DNA of 64,000 bases from Echinarachnius parma (lineage: Eukaryota > Echinodermata > Echinoidea > Clypeasteroida > Echinarachniidae). The stretch lies in assembly GCA_037951105.1 (NCBI GenBank), contig JBAMJV010010141.1, forward strand, positions 17,079-81,078, in the 5' to 3' direction. Shown in pieces: positions 32,336 through 43,278 of this stretch (its first letter is position 1; each line of letters opens with the position of its first letter). Position numbers and translations under genes: made by a program. The notes beneath the pieces were generated by a model. That model saw only the letters and a program-made list of their open reading frames with translations. It searched no databases and was not told the origin of the DNA.

Positions 32336-32673
32336 AGTTTCAATTTCAATTTTAATTGTATTCTTGCTTCCAACATAACATTACAACTCAATTATTACTA
32401 TTTACACAAAATTAAGATATACATATTGGAAACAAGAGGGGTCCAATAAAAAGCACAATTGTGGACCCCTCAAATAATAGTTATTGTATATTTAAAGTAA
32501 CACATTCTAGACTACAAAATAAATATAGAGAGGAAAAAAGGGGTGCCAGCAGAAACCAACATGGAACAAGAAATAACTTTACATGGAAAAAATAGCAGAA
32601 GACGGACACAATAAAACAATTACACACTGCCAACAGGAAGTGAGAGATCGGGGGTACACATCTATTATATTAA
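32336..32673 (-). mobile_element. 3' UTR remnant of a minus-strand CR1-like element (empty-site copy)
   Basis: Begins (on plus) TTTCAGTTTCAATTTCAATT, the reverse of a TTGAAA-repeat 3' end, then matches the minus-strand element tails at 50,880-51,600 and 59,940-60,655: ATATTGGAAACAAGAGGGGT, ACACATTCTAGACTACAAAA and GTGCCAGCAGAAACCAACAT. Unlike those copies it reads straight through TATTTAAAGTAACACATTC with no inserted element, so it preserves the pre-insertion state. No coding part remains; the TTAA element at 32,674 cuts it off. Confidence 0.75.
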
Positions 32674-33116
32674 AGGCATATATGCGTGGGTTATAAAGGG
32701 TAGTCAGCAAATTCCAACTCGACTCCACCGTAATCTCTCGAGGTAAACTCAAGATATATGTTGGATCGATCGAAGAGACGTGCTTCGAAATATCTGAACA
32801 AAGGCCTTCTTATGAAATTGCATGCAGCAGACAAATTTCTCACGCTATCACCTAGCCATCAAACGGCGGCACTTTGAAGTCGGTTGCGGTTAAGCGTGTT
32901 ACGTGATATTTTCGCTCGTAAACATCTCTGATGGATCTCCATTCGACTAGTACAAACATTCCGAACGCGACTATTTTTAATGTATTTTTGACTCGGGTAT
33001 TCAGAAGTGGGACAGTTTGCGATCGCTACTTATAACTGAGCCAATGGGGATTACGTACCGTGCGTAAAAGTTCGCAAGATGGATCCACGCGTCTAATAAC
33101 CCACGCATATATGCCT
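32674..33116. mobile_element. 443-bp TTAA-flanked MITE
   Basis: TTAA at 32,670-32,673 and 33,117-33,120. Ends AGGCATATATGCGTGGGTTA and the exact reverse complement at the right give perfect inverted termini of at least 20 bp. No coding sequence. Such perfect termini suggest recent activity of an unseen autonomous partner. Confidence 0.85.
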
Positions 33117-33120
33117 TTAA

Positions 33121-33760
33121 TACGGGTAGCTTCAACCCCCCAAATGCCTCCCACTCGAGATATCCTAACCCCGAGAATTCGGCGACTCCCCGACCGTCGG
33201 GATCGAAGGATATATGTTTTGCGGAGGACAATAAGGTATTCCCGAGTCGCCCCCGCCCCGTGGTCGTCCTCCAGATCGAAGAAAAGGGAAAGTCAGCAAT
33301 GCGATTGCTAAAGTTAAGGCGCCGAGCATCGACTAACGATTTACCACCAAGACTTTGTTTAATGAATATAAAACGGAGTTGATAAAGCAAGATATATATT
33401 GAGAAACAGTTTTTAAGTTTACAAGTGGCAAAATTACCCCGGTTTAGATAAATATAAATATTATTATTATACAAATGGTGGATATGATCTGTAGGTCTTA
33501 AATTGACAACGCAGGTGCTTTGTAATCGTAGTGTAATAGTTGTAAGGTTCAATTCGCTGCGCGTATATCCCACTATAGAGTACTGCAAACGTATGTACAC
33601 GCCTCGGAATCATCTCAACCCCCATTCGGCCAAGAGGCCGCATGTTTATTTGCACACCGATCCGTTGACGCGCTCTCAGCTGCCCGCTCCACGGACTGCA
33701 ATTACCCCAGCATGTGACGAGATGCATTATTTTGTCAGGGAGGGGGTTTATCGATGTTGC
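33121..33760. other. Unassigned DNA, locally GC-rich
   Basis: Somewhat GC-richer (33,170-33,310), with overlapping open frames on both strands (199 codons minus from 33,600; 83 codons plus). I recognise no domain, and the longest frame runs into the MITE, so I do not call a gene. Confidence 0.3.
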
Positions 33761-34226
33761 TAAATAACCCCCAAAATGGCATTTTATTACATGCATGTAG
33801 AGACAGCTAAAGTCATTCCCTTCAAGGAAATATATCACCGGGTTTGAACGTATAGCAAGGACTGAATTTGAAAATTAAACCTTTTTAACATCATGTGGAT
33901 ATGGGAACGGGTATAAATAACCCCCCAAATGGCATTTTATTACATGCATGTAGAGACAGCTAAAGTCATTCCCTTCAAGGAAATATATCACCGGGTTTGA
34001 ACGTATAGCAAGGACTGAATTTGAAAATTAAACCTTTTTAACATCATGTGGATATGGGAACGGGTATAAATAACCCCCCAAATGGCATTTGATTACATGC
34101 ATGTAGAGAGACAGCTAAAGTCATTCCCTTCAAGGAAATATATCACCGGGTTTGAACGTATAGCAAGGAATATACTGAATTTGAAAATTAAACCTTTTTA
34201 ACATCATGTGGATATGGGAACGGGTA
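33761..34226. repeat. Three tandem copies of a 153-bp repeat
   Basis: Units start at 33,761, 33,914 and 34,067 (TAAATAACCCCCCAAATGGC), each running to GATATGGGAACGGGTA. The copies are nearly identical; the third has small insertions. A diverged relative of the middle part (AGAAACAGCTATGATCATTC, TCACGGGTTTCACAAGG) occurs at ~39,365-39,425. Confidence 0.92.
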
Positions 34227-34304
34227 AGAATTAAGGCATGCAATCATCGTCCCAATCCTTACTCAAAACTTCGCAAAAGTTTAAATTAAAAAATCACGAC
34301 TTAT
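34227..34304. repeat. Host repeat interrupted by the 34,305-36,423 insertion (left part)
   Basis: Reads CCAATCCTTACTCAAAACTT and AAATCACGACTTAT. The same phrases recur uninterrupted at ~36,537-36,590 (CATTCCTTACTTAAAACTTT, ATCACGACTTATGTATTCAG). Confidence 0.65.
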
Positions 34305-35528
34305 TATGATACATATGGCCTTCTGAATAATCAGCAACACGGCTTTTCTAAAGGTCGGAGTTGTGTTACCCAACTTGTCAACGTTTTGCATTCTTGGCAA
34401 TCTATCCTCGATAGTCGCCGTTCACCACGCATTGATGCTATTTTTCTCGATATGTCCAAGGCGTTTGATAAGATGCCCCACCATTCTCTCCTCACCAAAC
34501 TAGCCACAAATTTCAATATCCGGGGTAACATTTGGCAGTGGATCTCATCCTTCTTATCAAACCGCCAGCAAAGGGTCCTCTTCCTTGGTCACACCTCTGC
34601 CTGGACCGGGGTATCATCCGGTGTACCCCAGGGTAGTGTTCTTGGACCTAAGCTCTTCAACCTTTTCGTTAATGACATTTCTGCTCATATCTCCTCCCAT
34701 TGTGCCTTGTTTGCAGATGATATAGTGTTGTTTAAAACAATTACTTCATCTGATGACGAAAAAGTTTTGCAAAAAGACATTGACGTCTTACACCAATGGG
34801 CAATTACTAATGGTATGTTATTCAATCCAACGAAAACAAAAGTAATGCACATTACTAGAAAGCGTGCTTTTTTACGTCCTACATACAAACTTGGCGAAGT
34901 AGTGCTTACATTTACCCCTTCATTTCGATATTTAGGAGTAACAATTAGTTCGGATTTGTCGTGGAATACCCACATCACTACAATAACTGCTCGAGCAAAT
35001 AGACTTCTAGGATTTATCAGGGTTGTAGCCCGAGGTGCCTCCACTAATGCCATCTTCTCCTTATACAAGTCCTTGGTGCTACCTATACTCGAGTATGGCG
35101 TACCTGCATGGCACCCCAAAACATTGGCACAAATTCAACAGGTTGAGCGCGTTCAACGGACAGCTACGCGCGTAGCACTTAAACAGATGAGGGGTGAGAT
35201 GGCCTATGCCGATAGACTTAAAGCTCTCAACTGGTTTACATTGTCATCAAGGAGAGACTATCTCCTTTGTTCCTTTTCCTTCAAATGTCTATCTGGTATA
35301 TGTAACTGTTCAATGCTCTCTGGAAACATTATTGTGAATCCTCGACACCCTGACAGTTTGACATGTCAGCATCTAACTTCTAGAACACAATCTCTTTTTT
35401 GTTCGCCATCTCGTCGTTTGCCTAGAGTCTGGAACAGTCTGCCATCTAGTGTCAAAGATGCTGCCATTCTTTCACCTTTCCCTGCATTCCTTTTCCTTTT
35501 AAAGTCGTCTATCCTCTCTGTTCAATAG
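34305..35528 (+). CDS. Reverse transcriptase, 5'-truncated but otherwise open
   Basis: The frame is open from the insertion junction to the TAG ending at 35,528, about 407 codons, with no disruption. It starts inside the RT fingers (YDTYGLLNNQQHGFSKGRS). It continues with IFLDMSKAFDKMPHHSLL (catalytic Asp of motif A), SGVPQGSVLGPKLFNLFVND (motif B), ALFADDIVLF (motif C metal-binding Asp pair) and FRYLGVTISSDLSWN. The C-terminal domain follows, ending PRVWNSLPSSVKDA. The endonuclease and N-terminus were lost at insertion, so it cannot retrotranspose by itself, and no start codon of its own is evident. The lack of stops argues that it is young. Confidence 0.85.
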   Translation, partial: YDTYGLLNNQQHGFSKGRSCVTQLVNVLHSWQSILDSRRSPRIDAIFLDMSKAFDKMPHHSLLTKLATNFNIRGNIWQWISSFLSNRQQRVLFLGHTSAWTGVSSGVPQGSVLGPKLFNLFVNDISAHISSHCALFADDIVLFKTITSSDDEKVLQKDIDVLHQWAITNGMLFNPTKTKVMHITRKRAFLRPTYKLGEVVLTFTPSFRYLGVTISSDLSWNTHITTITARANRLLGFIRVVARGASTNAIFSLYKSLVLPILEYGVPAWHPKTLAQIQQVERVQRTATRVALKQMRGEMAYADRLKALNWFTLSSRRDYLLCSFSFKCLSGICNCSMLSGNIIVNPRHPDSLTCQHLTSRTQSLFCSPSRRLPRVWNSLPSSVKDAAILSPFPAFLFLLKSSILSVQ

Positions 35529-36070
35529 GCTCATTTGGCTACCAAGGTCATTAAGTTGCAATTATTAATATGCAACTTCGCTTTAGTGTTGTTCCTTTAT
35601 ACATAAATAGTCGAGGGAGCGGTAATACTCCCAATGCCCTTATTACCTCGAAACATGTAGAGCAAAGCATGTTTACTTTTCATAACTCATTCATAATATA
35701 TTTTCCTTATATCCATAATATATGAACCACGTTAATTGTTAGAATCATTCATTAATTTATTCCTTTTAAAGTCGTCTATCCTCTCTGTTCAATAGGCTCA
35801 TTTTGACTCACAAGGCCATACAGTTGCAGTTATTTGATACGCATCTTTGCTTTAGTATTGTTCCCTACCATTTTACACGGTCTGGGTCTTATTATAAATA
35901 GTCGATGGAGCGGTGATACTAATGTCCAATGCCTTTATTACCGCGAAACATGTATACAATTTTTGCATGTTTTCTTCATATAACTCATACATAATATTAT
36001 TGTATTCCCGTATATACAGATAAATATGAGACACATTAGTTGATATAATCATTTTCATTAATTTATTCTT
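35495..36070 (+). repeat. Tandem duplication of the retrotransposon 3' UTR
   Basis: TTTTAAAGTCGTCTATCCTC at ~35,497 recurs at ~35,763, and the two ~266-300-bp units then run in parallel through ATAGTCGA(G/T)GGAGCGGT, CGAAACATGTA and ATTCATTAATTTATTC. The unit includes the last ~10 codons plus UTR. Units differ at many positions, so the duplication is probably a feature of the family and not unique to this insertion. Confidence 0.8.
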
Positions 36071-36393
36071 TATTTAATGTGGTTAAGATATTAAGATATT
36101 AAGATAATTTTGTTATATTTGGACGTTGATAGATAATTTTTAAACCATCTTCGTATACGTTAATTGTTATTTATGTTCCGTAATGCTGCATCTCCTGGAG
36201 CCAGTATGTGAGGGTTCACATGCCCTAGGGCAACAGTGATGTATTTTACTTTTGTGTACCCTGGCCCACATACTGCTCCTCACTATTTTCTTTTGTCTAG
36301 TCTTCAGTTTTGTAACTTGTATCTTTGTATTATGTGCATATATGTTTATAGTTGTGTTGTATTTGACATTGTATTATGCTATTTGGTCGAATA

Positions 36394-36423
<30 letters not shown>

Positions 36424-36424
<1 letters not shown>

Positions 36425-36699
36425 TATTCATTCGTCAATAGTCTTTTCACGCATACAATTTTATCATATTTGCATTACAATTATTGTTAACAATTTAAAC
36501 AGAGTGTTTATACCGGGGAAGTGATGATATCTTCATCCCATTCCTTACTTAAAACTTTGCACAAATTTCAATTATAATCACGACTTATGTATTCAGTCGT
36601 CCAGTCTTAATGCATACAATATCATCATAAGCATTATGATCATTGTAAACAATTTAAACAGAGTGTATATACCGGGGAAAGTGATTATAATTATGTTCA
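36424..36699. repeat. Two tandem copies of a ~125-bp host repeat
   Basis: AACAATTTAAACAGAGTGT, TATACCGGGGAA and GTGAT occur at ~36,490 and ~36,648, with CATTCGTCAATAG / CAGTCGTCCAG before them. A third relative is at ~39,598-39,620 (TTTTAAACAGAGTGTACCGG). Confidence 0.6.
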
Positions 36700-37161
36700 G
36701 GGCAATTCCACGATAAAGTGGACATGACCACCAAATTTTCAAAATGGTCAGATAGTTTCAATTTTGGTATCAAAATAAAGCTTAAGAACTGAATTTTTAA
36801 AGTCTGACCTTAAAAATAGAAATATACATCAGGAACATATTAAAATATGCGCATAAAATATGAATAATTAATTTTCACCCAAATGTCTGGAAAACGTGTT
36901 GAAAATAAATCAATGTAGCAAGAGCAAGTAAGACAGGAGGTAAAAACTTATTATATTTTCTCAGAGGTTTAGGGTTGAATGTAATTAAAAAAATCATTGA
37001 AGTTCATTTTTTTCATTTTGATACGCTTCAATGAACAATTCATTTATGATAAAGAATATTGTCCCGGTGTTATGGTAAAAACTGATATTTTTAGCATTGT
37101 AAGAAAATTACGAACACAAAAAAAAATAGATGGATCTTCGATTGCGCGCAATCGAAAATTA

Positions 37162-38035
37162 TGCCTCCGCTATCGCACGATTTTAATATCAAGCCCAAAT
37201 TAACATGCACTGATTTAATTTTTACAAATATTTTTCATATATTTTGAGTCCTGTGACCTTGACCATATGACCCCAATCTTTGATGGCTCCCTAAAAAACA
37301 TTCAGGTACCAAGTTTGATTGAAATCTGACATTTAGTTCTTGAGATTTTGGCATTACAAGATTGTTTGCATGTATAATGAGTCCCGTGACCTTGACCTCA
37401 TGACCCCAACATTTTATGGCTACGTTGACTCCTTTATGATACATTCAGGTACCGAGTTTTATTGAAATCTGACATTAAGTTCTTGAAACTTTGCCATTAC
37501 AAGCCATTTTCGCATACATATTGAGTCCTGTGACCTTGACCTTTGACCTCATGACCCCCAAATCTAATCAGATCAGTGGCACCCCGATATGTACACGCAT
37601 ACCAAGTTTGAAATTGATCCGTCAACCGGTTCTTGAGATATCGCAAGAAAAAGGAATTTTTGCACATACATTGAGTCCTGTGACCTTGACCTTTGACCCA
37701 ATGAACCCCAAAATCTAATCAGATCATTGCCACCCCAATATCTGTACTAATACCAAGTTTGAATTTGATCCGTCAACCAGTTCTTGAGATATCGCGAGAA
37801 CGAGGCATTTTTGCATATATATTGAGTCCTGTGACCTTGACCTTTGACCTCATGACCCCTAAAATCTAATCAGATCATTGTCACCCCAATATTTACACTC
37901 ATACCAAGTTTGAAATTGATCCGTCAACTGGTTCTTGAGATATCGCGAGAACGAAAACGGTACGTACGGACGGACGGACGGACGGACGGACAACCCTAAA
38001 GCATAATGCCTCCGGCCACTTCGTTGGCGGAGGCA
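37162..38035. mobile_element. TA-flanked TGCCTCCGC element, copy 2, with iterated TGACCTTTGACCT
   Basis: TA|TGCCTCCGC at 37,160-37,170 and GGCGGAGGCA|TA at 38,026-38,037. The interior consists of about six units of ~120-150 bp, each with TGACCTTGACCTTTGACC or variants, CATGACCCC, TACCAAGTTTGA and GTTCTTGAGATATCGC. A GGACGGAC run and a small hairpin (TGCCTCCGGCCA / TGGCGGAGGCA) mark the right end. TGACCTTTGACC is a DR1-type direct repeat of the nuclear-receptor half-site AGGTCA; that these are bound in vivo is not shown. It is inserted inside element I. Confidence 0.75.
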
Positions 38036-38339
38036 TAAAAACTTAAATTGCCCAAATCGTGACCACACATATCTACCATAAACAAGTATCAAAATGATGA
38101 TTGGACATTTCATTAATTAATTAAAAATGGTTGAATAGTGGTCCCGATGTTACGGTCACTGTAACACCGGGACTGTAACACCGGGACTTACATTGCAATA
38201 GTACAGGGAGCATAGAGAATCACTGCATACTAAAGTGACCAGCTAGTTTCTGTCATGTTGGGGTGGTAGCTTGATGTATACATACTAAATTGTTGCTTGA
38301 TCTACTACCTAAAGTAAAACTGTTTTGAGTTTTTAGTAA

Positions 38340-39010
38340 GACAACCCATTTTTCCATAGACTTTGTACATTACAGTCCCGGTGTTACGGTACAATTTTGT
38401 ATACTCTAGTTCATAATTATCTTGATAATAGATTTTTTTTACAAATAACACCCAATTATTATTATTGAGTCTCTACTACACCAAATCAACATAGCCACTT
38501 TTCAAAATGTTCACTAACTTCTCAGAGTTTTGCCAGTAAAGTAAGACAACCTGATTTTCCATAGACTTTGTACATTACAGTCCCGGTGTTACGGTACAAT
38601 TTTGTATACTCTAGTTCATAATTATCTTGATAATAGATTTTTTTTACAAATAACACCCAATTATTATTATTGAGTCTCTACTACACCAAATCAACATAGC
38701 CACTTTTCAAAATGTTCACTAACTTCTCAGAGTTTTGCCAGTAAAGTACGACAACCTAATTTTCCATAGACTTTGTACATGCCCTTTCAGAGGTCCCGGT
38801 GTTACGGTCACGGTGTTACGGTACAATTTTTTATATGCTAGTTCATAATTATCTTCATGATAGATTTTTTTTCCAATTAACACCTAATTATTATTATTGA
38901 GTCTCTACTAAACCAAATAAATATAGCCAAGTTTCAAAATGTTCATTAACTTCACAGAGTTTTGCCAGTATGTAAAGTGTTAAAAAAAGCATGTCCTTTT
39001 TGCGTCCCGG
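38340..39010. repeat. ~205-213-bp tandem repeat inside element I
   Basis: TCCATAGACTTTGTAC, then TCCCGGTGTTACGGTAC, ATAATTATCTTGATAATAGA, TTATTATTATTGAGTCTC and CTCAGAGTTTTGCCAGTA recur in that order. The motif starts at 38,376, 38,581, 38,794 and 39,005. The first two units are almost identical; later ones diverge. Confidence 0.9.
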
Positions 39011-39210
39011 TGTTACAGTAGTAATTAATGATGCGTAACTCATTAATAAATGAAAATTTTGTATTAATTTTTTTCTTTCAAAGTTGCTTGTGATAACAGT
39101 CAAAGATATACAATAAAAGATTGTTCTCATTCTTTACACTTAGTTTGTTATTTACATTTGGAAAGTGAAAATGTGTTCTGAAGTGTCCCGGTGTTATCGT
39201 GGAATTGCCC

Positions 39211-39841
39211 TTCATTGAAAACCCTTTGGATTGTGAGTAAATTATTTACCCGCCTTTCTACAACATGATGCACAAGAAAAGAAGGTTTAGCCTAACCATC
39301 TCGCAATCCGCTCAGGATTGATAATACAATATACTAAAGGGTGTAATTGTATTAAATGCATGAAGAAACAGCTATGATCATTCCCTTCAAGGCAATGTAT
39401 TCACGGGTTTCACAAGGATAAACATACCATATTAGTATTATAATACTAAATTTGGAAATCAAACTTATAGGACAAAATCCCGCCGATTTGGAGATAGAGG
39501 CTTACTTACTAACTTCGCAAATGTGTTGGTATAATTTTTCGTCATGTGTTTGTCATGCATACAATTTTATTATGTTTGCGTTAGTATTATTATAAACTTT
39601 TAAACAGAGTGTACCGGGGATGGGTCGGGTTTATAATTTTCACTAAAAGGTTGTATCGCAATGACATGTGCAAAAGAGAGGGGTGGCGGAGGGGGGGGGG
39701 GGGGGGGGGGGTAAAACGTCTGAGTCTCTTTCATATTTCCATGTGGAAAGGAAATCATTTTTTAAGAGGTCGTTGTGGTCTTAAAATCGTGATCGCTTTT
39801 CTCTGACAAAAAAAAAACGCGGATTTCCGCGGGTCCCGCTA
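39211..39841. other. Non-coding DNA with poly-G tract
   Basis: Holds the diverged relatives of the 153-bp repeat (~39,360) and the ACAGAGTG repeat (~39,600), and a G-run of about 21 nt at 39,690-39,711. No gene. Confidence 0.5.
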
Positions 39842-41052
39842 GTATAATCATTATTAGAAAAGGATGAGCTGCATGTGTGGTTCAAGTGAAAATGAGGAAG
39901 AAGAGTTGCGCTTAGAAAGGAGCTGTGCATGAGAAGGCTCAATATATCATATCAGATTACATTTTGAGTCTGCGAGTAAAGAAATACATTGTTCAGGATG
40001 ACGTAAGGACGGACACAGAATAAATGGGCGATATTATTTAATGATATTCATTAGATTTTAATAAAAAACAATTGAAAATTTTCTTACAAAATAATATTAA
40101 TCGATGGAGCATTTTTTATTAGAGAATTCCATAATTTGGAGCCTTCATGATATATAACTGTATGTTGAGCAAGGAGGGTCTGCAAGGGAGGTAAATACAA
40201 TTCTTCAGAATGTCTAGTTGGATAACTATTGACTGAGCTATTAAAAAAAAAAAAAATCTTGAAAAAACAGATGGCAACATATTATTATCATAAATATACA
40301 TAAATTGACCAAGTTGAAATAAATATAGATCTTTTACATTCCGTATCTTATTTAAAAACAAACATAGAGTCTGTATGGGAGAGAAAGGGGGAATTACAAA
40401 TAATACGAATATTCTTCTTTTGTAATAACAACACTTTATATAATAAAACTTCATGAGTGTTACCCCGAACTAAGATACCATAATGGGAGTATCAAAGAAG
40501 TATAAAGCATACTTAATGAATTAAAAGGAAGACATGTCTTCACTTTATAAATTATACCAATGTTACGAGAAATAATTTTACAAATATTATCAATATGAAA
40601 TTTCCAAGTAAGGTTATTATCAACCGTTACACCCACAAATTTAAAGAATGAAACACACTCCAATGTGGTGTTTTACAAAACTTTGTTAGCCGGTAACATA
40701 TCTATAGGTTTACTAAACAAAATATATTTTGTTTTCTGGATATTCAATGATAAAATTGTTCGCTCTAATCCACAATAAAATATGATTCATTTCAATATCA
40801 ATTTGTTCAACTAATCTATAAGAATCATTATGAGAAAAGACACATTCGTATCATCAGCAAAAAGTACGAAAGACAACATTTCAGATGATCGACAAAAGTC
40901 ATTAATATATAAAATGAAGAAAAGTGGGCCTAATACACTACCTTTCTAATGTTTAAAACAAAAATGCTCAATGTTTCCGAGGTGGCAACACAGCCGAATT
41001 TCTCTATAAAACATTTAGAACTACTGGACTATATGGTATACACGTATACATA
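39842..41052 (-). pseudogene. Truncated CR1-like RT pseudogene, copy A
   Basis: Minus-strand pieces across frames read: GPLFFILYINDFCRSSEMLS and FADDTN (~40,840-40,950), ECVSFFKFVGVTVDNNLTWK and HIDNICKIISRNIGIIYK (40,460-40,660), then LYLFQLGQFMYIYDNNMLPS (~40,280). They align with the C-terminal third of the intact protein at 53,922-57,035 (FIKFLGVIVDDKLSWK, LYLYQLGQFMYKYDNN), so it is a sister family. Several frame changes kill it. It matches 51,603-52,810 and 60,655-61,863 at high identity, but here the 3' UTR is shorter. Confidence 0.8.
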
Positions 41053-42917
41053 TACCGGGCGTATCAAAAAAAGCGTTACACTTTTGAAAAAATTGTCAAC
41101 ATTACACTTTATATATTTATAAGATTTTTTCATGTCGATGGATGCCCCATGGTCTCATCTATCAAGTGCCACTAACAAAACAAATTTTCGTTCACGCTTG
41201 GGCGAACACTGACAGTTTTTGTACAGAGTGTCAAAAATGGCTTGCGCCAAATTGAAAGAAGAGGGACAATTAAACCAGGAGACTGAATAAGTACTCCCAT
41301 TCAAACAAATTGCTCTTTGCCATAAATTTAAGAATATTTTATGATTGTGTAATAATTTTGTGGCAATTTTCTATCATAATTTAACTGATTTCATTGTTTT
41401 ATATGCGGGCCTGTTTCAAAAAGATCGTAATCATGTCGGACAGAATTCGATAGCAAATGTGGCTGTCATTTTTGTTCCAGAGGTAGTGGGCTTACATTAT
41501 TGTACATGGATATGGAGAGCATGTACATGGTTTTCAGGATATCAAAGTATCTTTCCAAATTTATTTTCTAAATTTGGTCAGGGCTGCAAAAATTGACCAT
41601 GTCGGACGGAATCGATAGAAATGATGACCCCACACTTTTTGTATTCAAGTTGATATTCTATCAAAAGTTTAACTGATTAGTTTCAAATTCAGTCACATGA
41701 ACAGACAAACAAGTATAGATTTAATTCTCAGAAAGCCTTTATTAAAACCTTGTTGTCATGGAAACAGAAACTTCTAAAAAGAAGGTCATGTCGGACGGAA
41801 CACATACATGTCGGACGGAATTAAAAATGTTACTATTTTGGCAACTTGCCAAAATCATTAATTCTGTACCTTTGGTAGAAAGGTTATGATAGGTACTAAT
41901 GTTGTGGATAGTTGAAAAGAGTTCACCTCTATTCATAAATTTGATATCATGGAAACATTGAACAAATTCCGTCCGACACGTTCGTTTCCGTCCGACATGA
42001 TCAAGCAACTGTTTTCAGCGTTGTGAATTATGCCTTGTTTCACAAAAAAAATACTATGTAGGTTTGAAAAGCTCACAATTTACAAGATTAAGAATGAATT
42101 GGGCATTATAAACTGCAGTTAATTTGGGGATAAAATCAAATGAGAAATGTAGGAAATTACATGAAAATTGTGATCCTTTTGTGACCTTTTCAACTGACCC
42201 ACGATCAAAGTTACAAAATTTCCATTTTGCATTTTCATTAAAAAAGTGGTGCAAATTTTCACGCAAGTTCAGTTGTCAATGATAAATCTAAGATTCTAAC
42301 AGAAATACATGTCAAAACCTGACCTTTTATTATATTTCTGATTTTGTAAATTGATTTCTGGGTAGTTTCAAAATAACAATCAAAGGAAATTCAGAGGAGT
42401 ATGTACAGATTTCCTTTCATTAATGATTTATAAATTCATTTTTTAGGGAAGCATAAGGACCGCTATTCATAAGGACTGCTATTCATAGGGACCGCTATTC
42501 GATATTTGAAAAAGGGTCATTATTCATAAGGACCGCTATTCATAATCGATAAAGAGGGTTGCTATTCCTAATATGAGAAGAGGGTCGATTTTCATAATTT
42601 ACAAAATCGGGGTCGCTATTTATAATTTACAAAATCGAGGTCAAAGAAGAGGGTCGCTACTCATAATATGAGAAGATGGTTGCTATTCATAATACTGAAT
42701 GAGAGTCGCTATTTATAATTACAAGCATAGGGTCGCTATTCATATGAGAAATGGGTTGCACTTCATAAAATATGATTCAAATTTCCCTTTTCAATGATCC
42801 TTATTAAATGATCCATAAAATTTGCCCCGATTATTTACGTGACCCCCAAACAAGGCCGATCCAGGCATGATAAATGCTATTGTGCCAACAGTTGCGATCA
42901 GGCTGAGTGGTAGGGGT

Positions 42918-42934
42918 GGGGGGGGGGGGGGGGT
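42918..42934. repeat. Poly-G tract
   Basis: An uninterrupted run of about 17 G within the nested element region. Confidence 0.85.
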
Positions 42935-43012
42935 AGATATCGTATTTGCAAATATTGATTCCTACGCCCTAGTTTACCGTGAATTGCGCGATTCCATTAA
43001 GAATGTCATTTC

Positions 43013-43278
43013 AGTGGCGGATCCAGGGGGGGGGGGGGGGGGTTAGGGGGTTTAACCCCCCCCCCCCCCCCCCCCTTGGGCTGCCAAGTGAAAATGTATC
43101 AGTGAAAAAGGAGAAAAAAAAAGTGACAAAAAAATCACTTACGGGGTTCAAAATAGCAACAACAAAAAATCGCCGAGAGGGGGGACACCCCCCTCTCTCC
43201 AGACTCTCCCCCCACTTCCCGCTACACGGCTCGGAGCGAACCCCCCGTTACCTAAAAGCTAGATCCTCCCTGCATTTA
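43013..43278. mobile_element. hAT-like MITE remnant with G/C homopolymers
   Basis: The left end CAGTGGCGGATCCAGG followed by a G-run and a C-run is the typical start of a widespread hAT-type MITE. The right end, CTAGATCCTCCCTG, is an imperfect inverted match. CATTT occurs just outside both ends, partially consistent with a hAT 8-bp duplication. No transposase. Confidence 0.5.

Larger units (their letters stand above)
34305..36423 (+). mobile_element. 5'-truncated non-LTR retrotransposon insertion
   Basis: The left junction falls after CACGACTTAT. The right end is AATAAATAATAATAATAATA followed directly by GTATTCATTCGTC. Deleting the insert restores CACGACTTATGTATTCA, which is present as an uninterrupted paralogue at ~36,574-36,590. 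The element therefore begins in the middle of its RT gene and ends in an (AAT)n tail. The 3' UTR has a tandem duplication (35,495-36,070). Near the end a hairpin is formed by GGAGCCAGTATGTG and CACATACTGCTCC. Confidence 0.85.
36700..39210. mobile_element. Motif-iterating GGGC-end element I (GTCCCGGTGTTACGGT)
   Basis: The left end GGGCAATTCCACGATAA and the right end TTATCGTGGAATTGCCC are perfect 17-bp inverted repeats. TTCA stands directly outside on both sides (36,696-36,699; 39,211-39,214), a 4-bp target duplication. The 2.5-kb interior is AT-rich and non-coding but carries about ten copies of GTCCCGGTGTTACGGT or close variants in both orientations (37,064; 38,141; 38,166; 38,182; 38,376; 38,581; 38,794; 39,005; 39,185). 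Some lie within a ~205-213-bp tandem repeat. It is itself interrupted by the TA-flanked element 37,162-38,035. No transposase. I cannot place it in a named superfamily. Confidence 0.8.

Noticed and set aside
33001-33600. 199-codon minus-strand frame
   Set aside because: It runs from unassigned DNA into the TTAA MITE (32,674-33,116). The matching plus-strand region is also open, and no domain is recognisable.
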